A stretch of DNA of 64,000 nt from assembly GCF_038019025.1 (NCBI RefSeq), contig NZ_CP150496.1, positions 1,205,501-1,269,500 of the forward strand, read 5' to 3'. Position 1 is the first letter of the stretch. Each line of letters starts with the position of its first letter. Positions 54,590-63,282 of this stretch are shown one piece after another. The notes under the pieces were generated by a model, which saw only the letters and a program-made list of their open reading frames with translations, was not told the DNA's origin and searched no databases. The position numbers and the translations under genes are program-made. The DNA is from Polaribacter marinaquae. GTDB lineage: Bacteria > Bacteroidota > Bacteroidia > Flavobacteriales > Flavobacteriaceae.

Positions 54590-55469
54590 TCAAATTCATA
54601 TAGATGATAATTTGTCTTTTGTTACTTTACAGCATCATAATAATTCAACTTTAGCAAAAATTTCTTTGAATGAAGGTGGAAGATTAAAGGAATTAATACT
54701 GAATAATAAAACTGTTATAAAAGAAATAGAGGGTTTTAAGTATAGTAAATCTTATGCTTCTTCAATTTTATTTCCTTTTGCAAGTAGAATTGAAAATGGA
54801 AAATATACTTTTAACAATAAAGAGTACGAATTAGACTGCAATGACTCTAATAAAAATGCATTGCATGGTTTAATTTATAATAAAACTTTTAAAGTTGTTA
54901 AGGTTATAGAGAACCCAAATTTCTCATCAGTTACAATCAATTATAAAGAAAATCAAAAAATTAAAGGTTTTCCTTTTAAATATAGTATAGCTTTAACTTA
55001 CACATTATATGAAGATGAAATAGCACTTTCAGTAACGATTAGAAATATTGATAAAACTTCTTTTCCTTTTACTTTAGGTTGGCATCCTTATTTTATTACT
55101 GATGCTTTATCAAAAAGCATTTTAAAATTTAAAAGTGATCAAAAAATAAAATTCAATAACAATTTGATTACTCAAAAAGTGATTGATGAGAAAACAGAGA
55201 AAGAATTTAAAATAGAAAATAAACAATTTGATGATTGCTTTATTTTAAATACAGATACAGTCGAATTTATAACTCCAAATCATCAAATAGAAATTACAAC
55301 AAATCAATTAGAAAACTATTTACAACTATACACACCTAAAGACTTACCACTTATAGCAATTGAGCCAATGACTGGCATTTCTAATAGTTTTAACAATAAA
55401 ATAGGATTGCAAACTTTGGCACCTAATCAATCGCATTCAGTAAGTTGGAATGTGAAACTTAAACATTAA
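54579..55469 (+). CDS. galM: Aldose 1-epimerase-type enzyme
   Basis: 296 aa from the ATG at 54579 (MPYSQIHIDDNLSFVTLQHH), within the end of galE. Motifs ILFPFASRIENGKY, ALHGLIYNKTF, FTLGWHPYFIT and IAIEPMTG fit the galactose mutarotase-like fold; His in LHG and WHP are the expected catalytic residues. Interconverts alpha and beta galactose for GalK. It is somewhat divergent from classical GalM, so it may act on a related sugar. Confidence 0.85.
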   Translation: MPYSQIHIDDNLSFVTLQHHNNSTLAKISLNEGGRLKELILNNKTVIKEIEGFKYSKSYASSILFPFASRIENGKYTFNNKEYELDCNDSNKNALHGLIYNKTFKVVKVIENPNFSSVTINYKENQKIKGFPFKYSIALTYTLYEDEIALSVTIRNIDKTSFPFTLGWHPYFITDALSKSILKFKSDQKIKFNNNLITQKVIDEKTEKEFKIENKQFDDCFILNTDTVEFITPNHQIEITTNQLENYLQLYTPKDLPLIAIEPMTGISNSFNNKIGLQTLAPNQSHSVSWNVKLKH

Positions 55470-55485
55470 CATATCAACTAACAAT

Positions 55486-56634
55486 ATGAGTACTATATTA
55501 ATTGAACAGGTTAAAGAAGAATTTATAAAAATTTTTAAAATAGATCCTATATTAATTTTTTCTCCAGGAAGAATTAATATTATAGGAGAACACACGGATT
55601 ATAATGGCGGGTTTGTTTTTCCTGCAGCCGTAGATAAAGGTATAGCAGCAGCTATCCAAAAAAGCAATACAGGAAAATGCACCGCAGTTGCTATAGACTT
55701 AGAAAGTACAATTGAGTTTGAATTAAGTACGATAAAACCATCAAAAGAAGGAAGTTGGGAAAATTATGTTTTTGGAGTTGTAGCTGAGATTCAAAACAGA
55801 AATAAAATTATTGGCGATTTTAACATCATATTCAAAGGAAATGTGCCAGCTGGTTCAGGTATGTCATCATCGGCAGCACTAGAAAATAGTGTAGTGTTTG
55901 GTTTGAATGAATTGTTTGATTTAGGATTAACTAAAACAGAAATGATTTTAATTTCACAAAAAGCAGAACACAATTATGTAGGGGTAAAATGTGGAATTAT
56001 GGATCAGTATGCTAGCATGTTTGGAATTAAAAACAACGCACTATTATTAGACTGTAGAACTATTAAATCTACTGCTTATGAAATTGATTTTAAGGATTAT
56101 CAATTAATGCTAATCAATACAAATGTAAAACATAGTTTGTCTGATAGTGCCTATAATGATAGACGTTCTGCTTGCGAAAATATTGCAAAAATATTAGAAG
56201 TTGAAACGTTAAGAGATGCTACAGAAGCAGATTTACAAAAAATCATTGATAAAGTTACTCCTACAAATTATCAAAAAGCATTGTATGTAATACAAGAAAT
56301 AGATAGAACTCAAAAAGCAGCAAGAGCAATTGAAAATAACGATTTAGAATTATTAGGTTCTTTAATTTATCAATCTCACTCAGGTTTATCAGATCAATAT
56401 AAAGTAAGTTGCGATGAACTAGATTTTTTAGTAGCTCAAGCTAAAAAAAATAAATATGTATTAGGTGCAAGAATGATGGGAGGTGGTTTTGGTGGCTGCA
56501 CTATCAATTTAATTGCTCGAAAAGAAGCTAAAGTTTTTACAGAAATAGTTTCAAAAGCTTATCAAAATAAATTTAATAAAGATTGTTCGGTCTATTTTGT
56601 AGAGCTTTCAGAAGGAACACATTTAATCAAATAG
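55486..56634 (+). CDS. galK: Galactokinase
   Basis: 382 aa. Galactokinase signature SPGRINIIGEHTDYNGGFVFP, ATP-binding GHMP motif GNVPAGSGMSSSAALENS, and C-terminal GARMMGGGFGGCTINLI. Phosphorylates galactose to galactose-1-phosphate in the cytoplasm. 16 nt after galM and 11 nt before galT. Confidence 0.97.
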   Translation: MSTILIEQVKEEFIKIFKIDPILIFSPGRINIIGEHTDYNGGFVFPAAVDKGIAAAIQKSNTGKCTAVAIDLESTIEFELSTIKPSKEGSWENYVFGVVAEIQNRNKIIGDFNIIFKGNVPAGSGMSSSAALENSVVFGLNELFDLGLTKTEMILISQKAEHNYVGVKCGIMDQYASMFGIKNNALLLDCRTIKSTAYEIDFKDYQLMLINTNVKHSLSDSAYNDRRSACENIAKILEVETLRDATEADLQKIIDKVTPTNYQKALYVIQEIDRTQKAARAIENNDLELLGSLIYQSHSGLSDQYKVSCDELDFLVAQAKKNKYVLGARMMGGGFGGCTINLIARKEAKVFTEIVSKAYQNKFNKDCSVYFVELSEGTHLIK

Positions 56635-56645
56635 AAAATAGTAAA

Positions 56646-57668
56646 ATGGAAAATACAAACTTGCAACATTACTCGCATAAAAGGTTTAATATATTAACAG
56701 GAGAATGGGTTTTAGTATCACCTCATAGAGCAAAAAGACCTTGGCAAGGTCAAAATGAAGAAATATCTGAAGAGCAAAGACCTGCTTATGATGAGAATTG
56801 TTATTTATGTGCAGGAAATACAAGAATTAATGGTGAATTAAATCCAAAATATTCTGATGTTTTTGTGTTTACAAACGATTTTGCTGCGCTACAAAATGAT
56901 TCACCAAAATTTGGTGTAAATGATGGTTTATTCAAAGCAGAAAGTGAAACGGGTATTTGTAAGGTGATTTGTTTTAGTCCTGATCATTCAAAAAGTCTGG
57001 CAGATATGTCATCGAAAGAAATACAGAAAGTAGTTTTTGCTTGGCAAAAAGAATATACAGAATTAGCAATAGAGCCTACAATAAATTATGTGCAAATCTT
57101 TGAAAATAAAGGTGCGGTAATGGGGTGCAGCAACCCTCATCCCCATGGACAAATCTGGAGTCAATCAACACTGCCAAATGAGGTTGATAAAAAAAACACA
57201 CAACAATCAAGCTATTATAAAGAAAAAAAAAGTAGTCTTTTAGGAGATTATTTAAACCAAGAATTAAAAACTAAAGAAAGAATCATTTTTGAAAATAATG
57301 ATTTTGTAGTATTGGTTCCATTTTGGGCTATTTGGCCTTTTGAAACTATGATAGTTCCTAAAAAACAGAGAAAAAGTATTTTAGAATTAAATATTCAAGA
57401 ATCGCTAAATTTTGCTGAATCAATATCAGTAATTACAAAAGCATATGATAAACTATTTAACACATCATTCCCTTATTCTAGTGGGATACACCAAGCACCT
57501 ACAAACGGTTTAAACAATAGTCATTGGCATTTCCATATGAGTTTTTACCCTCCTTTATTGCGTTCTGCTTCAGTAAAAAAGTTTATGGTAGGTTATGAAA
57601 TGTTTGGAACTCCTCAAAGAGATATTACTGCAGAACAAGCAGCAACAAGATTGAGAGACTTAATTTAA
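56646..57668 (+). CDS. galT: Galactose-1-phosphate uridylyltransferase
   Basis: 340 aa from the ATG at 56646 (MENTNLQHYSHKRFNILTGEWVLVSPHRAKRPWQGQ); an earlier in-frame ATG lies inside galK and adds unrelated sequence. Zinc-site CYLCAG, active-site NPHPHGQIWSQ (His-Pro-His), WPFETMIVPK and C-terminal HQAPTNGLNNSHWHFHMSFYPPLLR. Transfers UMP between UDP-glucose and galactose-1-phosphate. Last gene of the locus; terminator follows. Confidence 0.96.
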   Translation: MENTNLQHYSHKRFNILTGEWVLVSPHRAKRPWQGQNEEISEEQRPAYDENCYLCAGNTRINGELNPKYSDVFVFTNDFAALQNDSPKFGVNDGLFKAESETGICKVICFSPDHSKSLADMSSKEIQKVVFAWQKEYTELAIEPTINYVQIFENKGAVMGCSNPHPHGQIWSQSTLPNEVDKKNTQQSSYYKEKKSSLLGDYLNQELKTKERIIFENNDFVVLVPFWAIWPFETMIVPKKQRKSILELNIQESLNFAESISVITKAYDKLFNTSFPYSSGIHQAPTNGLNNSHWHFHMSFYPPLLRSASVKKFMVGYEMFGTPQRDITAEQAATRLRDLI

Positions 57669-57701
57669 AGTTTATAGCTAGCTCAAATAAAATTTAACTT
57701 T

Positions 57702-57735
57702 AAAAAGATATGGCAACTGCCATATCTTTTTTTTT
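57702..57735 (+). terminator. Terminator of the galactan/Leloir operon
   Basis: AAAAAGATATGGC (57702-57714) and GCCATATC (57719-57726) form a stem with an AACT loop, followed by nine T (57727-57735). It separates the locus from element 2. Confidence 0.9.
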
Positions 57736-57796
57736 CAAAAAAAAACACGGCAATGTAAAATTACTAAAAAAGAAAAAACTAAATAATTGCAAGAAA

Positions 57797-58645
57797 ATGA
57801 AAAAGTATATCCCTCTAGTTGAACAATATTATGTTCAACAAAAAGAACTCTCACTAAAAAAAAATACTAAAATTGTAAAATTAAAACTCCATATAAAACA
57901 AGCAAAAGAGATTCTTCAAGATTTAAGAGTCAATATTAGAAACAGAAAATTCAAAGACTATAATGATGAAATTCATTTCTTTAAGCAAGTAAAACCAAGT
58001 ATTTATGCTGATTTTATTTTTTATAATAATCAATTAAAATATCAAGTAGGTAAACCAAATTCTACTAATTCAATTTTAAAAAATTATTTGAAAAACGAAT
58101 TAAAGAAATTAGAAGTAAAAAAGCGTAAGAATTTAGAGTTCTATAGATATTACAAGCATAAAAGTACTTTTTTAGATCATATATATTTTCTTCGGGAAAA
58201 TAAACAATTAGAATTATTTTCTACAGATATATCAGTCTATTTAGATTCAGAATTTTACACAAGTCACGATACATTAGCTGCAGAAGTATTAGCCTATGAT
58301 TTACTAACCAACTTTTACAAAAAAGAAATCAATACTTTAAAAAATATTTCAACTGGTATTTTTGAGGATAATAATAAAAAATTGAAGACATCATTAAACT
58401 GGACAGCATCAAAAACTGATTTCGTTGAATTGATGTATGCATTAAAAGTGTCAGGTGCAATCAATACAGGTAATATCAATACAAAAGAATTGATAATTAA
58501 GCTCTCTAAAGTTTTTAATTTAGAGATTTCAAATTCTTATAAAACCTATTCAGAGATAAAAAATAGAAGTTTAGAAAGAACAAAGTTTCTAAATAAACTG
58601 ACATCTAACTTACAAGAAAAGTTAGACTATGATGATGGCATCTAA
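57797..58645 (+). CDS. rteC: RteC-type excision regulator
   Basis: 282 aa from the ATG at 57797 (MKKYIPLVEQYYVQQ); a longer frame to 57710 starts inside the gal terminator and is rejected. The N-terminal half is basic and helical, and the C-terminal RteC domain shows FYTSHDTLAAEVLAYDLL and NWTASKTDFVELMYALKVSGAINTGNINTKELI, ending with a recognition-like helix. Homolog of the broken copy at 25389. In CTnDOT, RteC activates the excision genes by binding an inverted repeat near their promoter; two such palindromes follow at once. Confidence 0.85.
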   Translation: MKKYIPLVEQYYVQQKELSLKKNTKIVKLKLHIKQAKEILQDLRVNIRNRKFKDYNDEIHFFKQVKPSIYADFIFYNNQLKYQVGKPNSTNSILKNYLKNELKKLEVKKRKNLEFYRYYKHKSTFLDHIYFLRENKQLELFSTDISVYLDSEFYTSHDTLAAEVLAYDLLTNFYKKEINTLKNISTGIFEDNNKKLKTSLNWTASKTDFVELMYALKVSGAINTGNINTKELIIKLSKVFNLEISNSYKTYSEIKNRSLERTKFLNKLTSNLQEKLDYDDGI

Positions 58646-58657
58646 ACTCGTAACCTC

Positions 58658-58776
58658 TTCGTAACTACGAAAACAATATTTTTAGAATAGTAAAGTATCA
58701 TTTCTTACCAAAATGCAACAAAAAACAAGATAAAAGTGGTCAAAAAAGGCTAATAAAAACTTTTCGTAGTTACGAA
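58658..58776 (+). promoter_or_regulatory. Two palindromic operators upstream of the excisionase gene (element 2)
   Basis: TTCGTAACTACGAA (58658-58671) and TTCGTAGTTACGAA (58763-58776) are TTCGTA-N2-TACGAA palindromes, mutually inverted over 16 bp, centres 105 bp apart (10 turns). The second lies 35 nt before TTTG at 58812, nearly the same as in element 1 (36 nt). Sequence differs completely from the element 1 operator, implying a different RteC specificity. Confidence 0.65.
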
Positions 58777-58835
58777 CAACTACCGAAATCATTCTAAAAA
58801 ATCTTCTGAAGTTTGCCAACGAAAGTCAAATCAAT

Positions 58836-58883
58836 AAGAAGAAGTTACTAATAATGTTGGGGGACATTCAGTAGCTTCTTCTT
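58836..58883 (+). promoter_or_regulatory. Leader hairpin with TGGGGG loop (element 2)
   Basis: AAGAAGAAG pairs with CTTCTTCTT, then U-G, TACT with AGTA, and ATGT with ACAT, closing the loop TGGGGG (58858-58863). The hairpin ends 17 nt before the ATG at 58901. Stem bases differ from the copy at 26495-26535 but pairing, loop and spacing are kept. Confidence 0.6.
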
Positions 58884-58900
58884 TTAAAAATCGTTTACAA

Positions 58901-59179
58901 ATGCCAACATCAATTATTACCACAGAAGATTTACGAGAATTCAAAGAAGAATTACTAGAAGACATTAAAGCAATGATTAATCATCAATCTGGTTTTGCAC
59001 CAAAAAAATGGCTCAAATCTCCAGAAGTTAGAGATTTGTTAAGTATTTCTCCAGGAACATTACAAAACTTAAGAATCAATGGAACACTCCCCTATTCTAA
59101 AGTTGGTGGTGTTATTTATTACGATTATGAAGAAATTGTAAAAGTGTTAGAGGAAAATCGTATTCATAATAAATTTTGA
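58901..59179 (+). CDS. Helix-turn-helix protein, excisionase-like (element 2)
   Basis: 92 aa. Same MerR/excisionase-type HTH as 26553-26831 (SPEVRDLLSISPGTLQNLRINGTLPYSKVGGVIYYDYEEI); differences are confined to MPTSI vs MAATI at the start and IVKV vs IQKV near the end. The DNA differs mostly at third positions, so selection keeps the protein. The matching DNA-binding surface means the two proteins should recognise the same sites, unlike the RteC operators. Confidence 0.85.
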   Translation: MPTSIITTEDLREFKEELLEDIKAMINHQSGFAPKKWLKSPEVRDLLSISPGTLQNLRINGTLPYSKVGGVIYYDYEEIVKVLEENRIHNKF

Positions 59180-59269
59180 CGCTTGCGTCACACTGTAGAA
59201 GTCAGCTTGAGCTGTATCAAAAGGTTATTACAATATCTCATTATAAACGACGAAATACAATTCAAAGTA

Positions 59270-59450
59270 AGAATCTAAATCCGACCTATTTTATTTTTAG
59301 TGGAAATTCAATTTTTATGGAACGGGAGAATCCAAAGAGTTTACGGTCTGGATTCGTAAGTGTAATAAAAAGTAGAATTCAATAAAAATGAAAGTGAGTC
59401 TTGATTTTTTGAATACTTTTTGATCAAGCAAAAAAGTATTGATATAAATT
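59270..59450 (+). ncRNA. Highly conserved 181-bp intergenic block (copy 2)
   Basis: Differs from 26895-27075 at only three positions, with no gaps, while the sequence just upstream (59180-59269) is unrelated to copy 1. Contains the same GAATCC/GGATTC pairing and AATACTTTTT/AAAAAGTATT hairpin (59412-59440). Candidate replication/transfer origin or RNA leader of the Rep-like gene. Confidence 0.5.
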
Positions 59451-60137
59451 ATGCAAAACGTAAATTTCATAAAACATCTCAAAGGAGTTTTCATTCAATT
59501 CTCAAAAGATAATCGTTTAAACCCAACACACATAAGTTTATACATTGCTCTATTTCAAATATGGAACAACAATCGATTCCTTGAAGAATTCTATATCAAT
59601 CGTGAAGAAGTAATGCGTTTTTCTAAAATTGGCTCAAAATCAACATACCATAAGTGCATTAAAGATTTAAGTCATTGGAAATATATCACTTACTATCCTT
59701 CACACAATCCATACAAAGGCAGTAAAATTAAGATGTTCAAATTCGAGACAAGTTCTGGACAAGCAGAAGTACACAACAATACCAAAATAGAGACAAGTAC
59801 TGGACAAGCACTGGTATCTATTAATAAACATATACAAACTAGTAGAAACAATAAAAACATTAATAAACTTGACCAGCCTAAAAACGAAAAAGAAGTAATC
59901 GATTTTTTTAAAAAAGAAAACTGGCCAAAAATAGAAGCACAAAAATTTTACAACCATTACCAAGGTATTGGTTGGAAAGTTGGAGGTAAAACAAAAATTG
60001 TCAATTGGCAAGCAACAGCAAAAAATTGGATGATAAAAGCTGAAGAAATAAAAAACAAAGAAAACCAAAATCCAGTTAGCCAAAATCAAGACAACTTAAA
60101 GACAAGTAAAAATAAAAACTACAATGAACCGCTCTAA
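59451..60137 (+). CDS. Replication-initiator-like winged-helix protein (element 2)
   Basis: 228 aa, collinear with 27076-27762 (same length; INREEVMRFSKIGSKSTYHKCIKDLSHWKY; EVIDFFKKENWPKIEAQKFYNHYQGIGWKVGGKTKIVNWQATAKNWM). The middle linker (SSGQAEVHNNTKIETSTGQALVSI) is the most variable part. Unlike element 1, where the ATPase gene overlaps the end of this gene, here 315 bp of non-coding DNA follow before the ATPase. Confidence 0.65.
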   Translation: MQNVNFIKHLKGVFIQFSKDNRLNPTHISLYIALFQIWNNNRFLEEFYINREEVMRFSKIGSKSTYHKCIKDLSHWKYITYYPSHNPYKGSKIKMFKFETSSGQAEVHNNTKIETSTGQALVSINKHIQTSRNNKNINKLDQPKNEKEVIDFFKKENWPKIEAQKFYNHYQGIGWKVGGKTKIVNWQATAKNWMIKAEEIKNKENQNPVSQNQDNLKTSKNKNYNEPL

Positions 60138-60452
60138 ATATCATTAAGAGAAGTTTTCGATGTGGCAATATCATCATAAAAAATAAAATATAATTTAGAT
60201 AGTCAGAGTTTCCAATCGACATAGGATTTGCAGACAAGTGTCAATAGTTAGAAAATGACTTTAAAAATAAAAGCTGTTTGAACGAAGTGAGTTCTTTTAT
60301 TTTAGGCATTAAAAACGTAATTGACCGTCGAAAATCCAAGTATTGAATTTTTGGTTCGTTTTGTTTCAAGACAAAATGAACAATATAAAATCAAGAAAAA
60401 GTATTAGAATAAAAAAACATCAATACTACATAGTCAGGAATACAGTAAGAAT
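60138..60452. other. 315-bp non-coding insert between the replication-type gene and the ATPase gene
   Basis: Absent from element 1. Its start (TCATCATAAA...TAGTCAGA) resembles the sequence at 26870-26898 upstream of the conserved block, suggesting a diverged second copy of that region. Hairpin GTTCGTTTTGT (60354-60364) / ACAAAATGAAC (60371-60381), 11 pairs with one G-U, loop TTCAAG, lies about 70 nt before the ATPase start. It may carry a separate promoter or an origin. No gene seen. Confidence 0.4.
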
Positions 60453-61115
60453 ATGAAAATAGAATCACCCCATATCATTCAAGAAGGCAGCGTCCAATAC
60501 CAATTAGGCGAACTAAAAGGAAATCAAATAATATACGATTTTCCAAAAATGCTAATCTATTTAGAAGCAAAAGGGAAATTATTATTTGACAAAAATTTCA
60601 AAATATATTCAGAAGATGAAGCAATTTTATACAAGTTATGCATTTATTTTATTCGTGATTTTGATGCTTGCAAAAAATTAAATATAGATCCCAATAAAGG
60701 AATTTTATTATCTGGTCCAGTAGGTTGTGGTAAAACAAGTTTAATGAAATTATTACCACACATTGTACCGCATCAAATTAAGCATATAGTTGTACCTGCA
60801 AGAAATATTACATTTAATTTCAATAAAAGCGGGTTCAAAATTATTGAAGATTATGGTAATAATGGTTTTTATTGTTTTGATGACTTAGGTGTAGAAACAA
60901 CTGGCAGGCATTTTGGTCAAGATTGTAATGTAATGGGTGAAATCCTTTTATCACGTTACGATTTATCCCTAAAAAAAGATACTAAAACACACGCTACAAC
61001 TAACTTAAATGCACAAGAATTAGAAGAAAGATATGGCAATAGAGTAAGGAGTAGAATGCGTCAATTATTTAATTTGATAGCTTTTGATAAAGAAAGTGTT
61101 GATAAAAGAAAATAA
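60453..61115 (+). CDS. P-loop ATPase, DnaC/IstB-like (element 2)
   Basis: 220 aa, same length and motifs as 27759-28421: Walker A GPVGCGKTSLMKLL, Walker B FYCFDDLGVETTGRHFG, TTNLNAQELEERYGNRVRSRMRQLFNLIAF. Cytoplasmic AAA+ ATPase, probably loading a helicase or acting in element transfer. Likely starts its own transcript because of the 315-bp gap upstream. Confidence 0.8.
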   Translation: MKIESPHIIQEGSVQYQLGELKGNQIIYDFPKMLIYLEAKGKLLFDKNFKIYSEDEAILYKLCIYFIRDFDACKKLNIDPNKGILLSGPVGCGKTSLMKLLPHIVPHQIKHIVVPARNITFNFNKSGFKIIEDYGNNGFYCFDDLGVETTGRHFGQDCNVMGEILLSRYDLSLKKDTKTHATTNLNAQELEERYGNRVRSRMRQLFNLIAFDKESVDKRK

Positions 61116-61210
61116 AGATAACACCTTCTCAGCATCGTTAAAAGTGTAATGTAAAGCCTAAAAACCAAACAATTTTAATAGATTTGTGAATAGTAACTAC
61201 CCAATAATTT

Positions 61211-62590
61211 ATGTTAAGTATCAACGAAATAAAATCACTTATAAATTCTGGAGAAGGATTCAATCTTGAATTTAAAGTAAGAATTCCTAATAAAATAAAA
61301 GAAGTTACAGAAGAAATTTGTGCTTTTGCAAATGCTTCTGGTGGTACTCTTATTTTGGGTGTTGATGATGCAAATAATATTCAAGGAGTTAATTTTAACA
61401 ATGCAAAACGTTCTGCTTTGCAGAATTCAATAAATGAAATTACACCAACATTACATTGCAATATTTACACAACAACTATTGATAAAAAAGAAACTGTAAT
61501 AATTGAAGTTCCTTCAGGTATAAATAAACCTTATGTTCTTTCTGGTGCTATTTATGTGCGTCAAGGTCCTAATTCTCAAAAATTAACTACGGTAGAAGAA
61601 ATGAGAGATTTCTTTCAGCAAGCTGATAAGATTTATTACGACGAAGCACCTTGTAAGACAATTGATATTACTAAAGATATTCCTAATACCAACATCAATC
61701 AATTTAGAGAATTAGCAGGTTTAGGTACTACAGTTTCAAACGAACAAGTATTCAACAATTTAAAATTAGTAACTAAAGAAGGCTTCCTTAAAAATGGGGC
61801 TACTTTATTTTTTGCAGAAAATCCAGAATATTTTTTTGAAAAAGCAGTAATTAGATGTATTGTTTTTGATGGTATTGATAAAAGATATATTACTGATGAT
61901 AAGATAATGACAGGTACTTTGTATCAGCAATTTTTGCAAACAATGTCTTGGTTAAAAACAAAACTAAATGTGCGTTATGATATTGAAGGAAATGGTTCAG
62001 AACCTCGAAAAGAAATATGGGAAATACCCGAAACAGTTTTTAAAGAAGCAATTATAAATGCTTTAGCACATAGAGATTATTATGATAAAGGAGCTCGTAT
62101 TTCTGTGGAAGTTTTTAATGATAGAATTGAAGTTTCTAATCCTGGTGGTTTAGTAAGTGGAATTCCTAAAAATGAATTTGGAAAAAGAAGTTTAAGTAGA
62201 AATCCTTTAATATTTGGTCTTTTTGAAAGAATACGAATGGTAGAACAAGTAGGTTCTGGTATTAGTAGAATGAGAGATTTAATGTTAGAAAATAATTTAA
62301 CGCCACCTGAATTTAATACTGAAGGTATATTTACTGTAACATTTAGAAGACCTTTTGATTTTAATAAGTGGGTAAATAAGTGGGTAGATAATCTAACAGA
62401 TAATAGAGTTAATATTATTAAAGTTATTCATAAAAATAATAAAGTTTCTAAAAGAGAATTAGAAGAAATAATTGGCTTAAGTGCTACTGCTATTGATAAT
62501 AATCTAAATGCTTTAAAAGATCGTGGACTTATTGAAAGAGTAGGAAGCGCAAAAGGTGGTCATTGGAAAATAAACTACATACTTCCGTAA
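61211..62590 (+). CDS. AlbA_2-domain / ATP-binding protein with C-terminal winged helix
   Basis: 459 aa. AlbA_2 (Schlafen-type) domain at residues 1-130 (GEGFNLEFKVRIPNKIKEVTEEICAFANASGGTLILGVDD; VRQGPNSQKLTTVEEMRDFF), a GHKL-like ATP-binding domain at about 275-385 (FKEAIINALAHRDYYDKGARISVEVFNDRIEVSNPGGL; FERIRMVEQVGSGISRMRD), and a C-terminal winged HTH (NIIKVIHKNNKVSKRELEEIIGLSATAIDNNLNALKDRGLIERVGSAKGGHWKI). Such proteins act as regulators and turn up in defence islands. First cargo gene of element 2, convergent with the E2-like gene. Confidence 0.8.
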   Translation: MLSINEIKSLINSGEGFNLEFKVRIPNKIKEVTEEICAFANASGGTLILGVDDANNIQGVNFNNAKRSALQNSINEITPTLHCNIYTTTIDKKETVIIEVPSGINKPYVLSGAIYVRQGPNSQKLTTVEEMRDFFQQADKIYYDEAPCKTIDITKDIPNTNINQFRELAGLGTTVSNEQVFNNLKLVTKEGFLKNGATLFFAENPEYFFEKAVIRCIVFDGIDKRYITDDKIMTGTLYQQFLQTMSWLKTKLNVRYDIEGNGSEPRKEIWEIPETVFKEAIINALAHRDYYDKGARISVEVFNDRIEVSNPGGLVSGIPKNEFGKRSLSRNPLIFGLFERIRMVEQVGSGISRMRDLMLENNLTPPEFNTEGIFTVTFRRPFDFNKWVNKWVDNLTDNRVNIIKVIHKNNKVSKRELEEIIGLSATAIDNNLNALKDRGLIERVGSAKGGHWKINYILP

Positions 62591-62616
62591 GTGGGTAGAA
62601 AGGTGGGTGGAAAACT

Positions 62617-63282
62617 TTAAGAAGTAATAGTAGATAAATTCTCTTTGAAAATTTTTAAATCTAATTTTAATAATTTGTTTCCATAGCTCTTTAATTTTTC
62701 AACTTTCATAGCACAACATTTTTTATATTTTGGTTTACCACATATGGGGCACTCTCTGTTGCGTTCAGCTTTTAAAATCCCCAAAGAACACTCAAGATAT
62801 TTGATAATAATAGTAAAATCAGTTAGTTCAAACTCTTCTTTATAATATTGTATTACACCAGCTATATCATGATCATATTCACCATTTGCATAAGAATCAG
62901 TTTTAATTTTAAATTGATGGTTCGCAAAAAAAGGATAAACAAATCTTTTATAAAAATCAATAATATTTATTCCTCTTCTTTGAACTAAAGCTAATCTATG
63001 GTAGATATCCAAACAACATTTTCCATTTGTATCAATATGAAATTTTATATCCCTATCTATTTTAGAACTTAATTCAAAAACTTCTGGAATAACGTTTGGA
63101 TAGTTTAATTTTGATAAAAGTATTCTTATATTATAATTTTGCCAAAAAACACCTTCCTTATCTATAATATCAATAACACCATCTAAAACTAAACAATTTT
63201 GTATTTCCATTTCAGTGTTAATACTAAAATTAAAATATTTTTCTAAAAAATCTTCAGTATCTTTCTTTAAACAATAATTCAT
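62617..63282 (-). CDS. E2-like (UBC-fold) protein with C-terminal SEC-C-type zinc motif
   Basis: 221 aa. Residues 30-92 read like a prokaryotic E2 domain: LDGVIDIIDKEG, YNIRILLSKLNYPNVIPEVFEL, then FHIDTNGKCCLDI, with His82 and Cys89/Cys90 where the E2 catalytic Cys is expected. The end (ECPICGKPKYKKCC, residues 177-190) is a SEC-C zinc motif. Bacterial E2-like proteins accompany CD-NTases in type II CBASS. Here the partner is the cyclase gene upstream, whose stop overlaps this start. The E2 assignment rests on pattern reading only. Confidence 0.55.
   Translation of the reverse strand: MNYCLKKDTEDFLEKYFNFSINTEMEIQNCLVLDGVIDIIDKEGVFWQNYNIRILLSKLNYPNVIPEVFELSSKIDRDIKFHIDTNGKCCLDIYHRLALVQRRGINIIDFYKRFVYPFFANHQFKIKTDSYANGEYDHDIAGVIQYYKEEFELTDFTIIIKYLECSLGILKAERNRECPICGKPKYKKCCAMKVEKLKSYGNKLLKLDLKIFKENLSTITS

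Noticed and set aside
57710..57796. Upstream extension of rteC in element 2
   Set aside because: Starts inside the gal terminator hairpin and adds a low-complexity Lys/Phe stretch; the ATG at 57797 fits the family better.
59176..59385. 69-codon frame overlapping the HTH stop and the conserved block
   Set aside because: Only its last 22 codons are shared with element 1, and the two differences there are both replacements; the conservation is better explained by a non-coding function.
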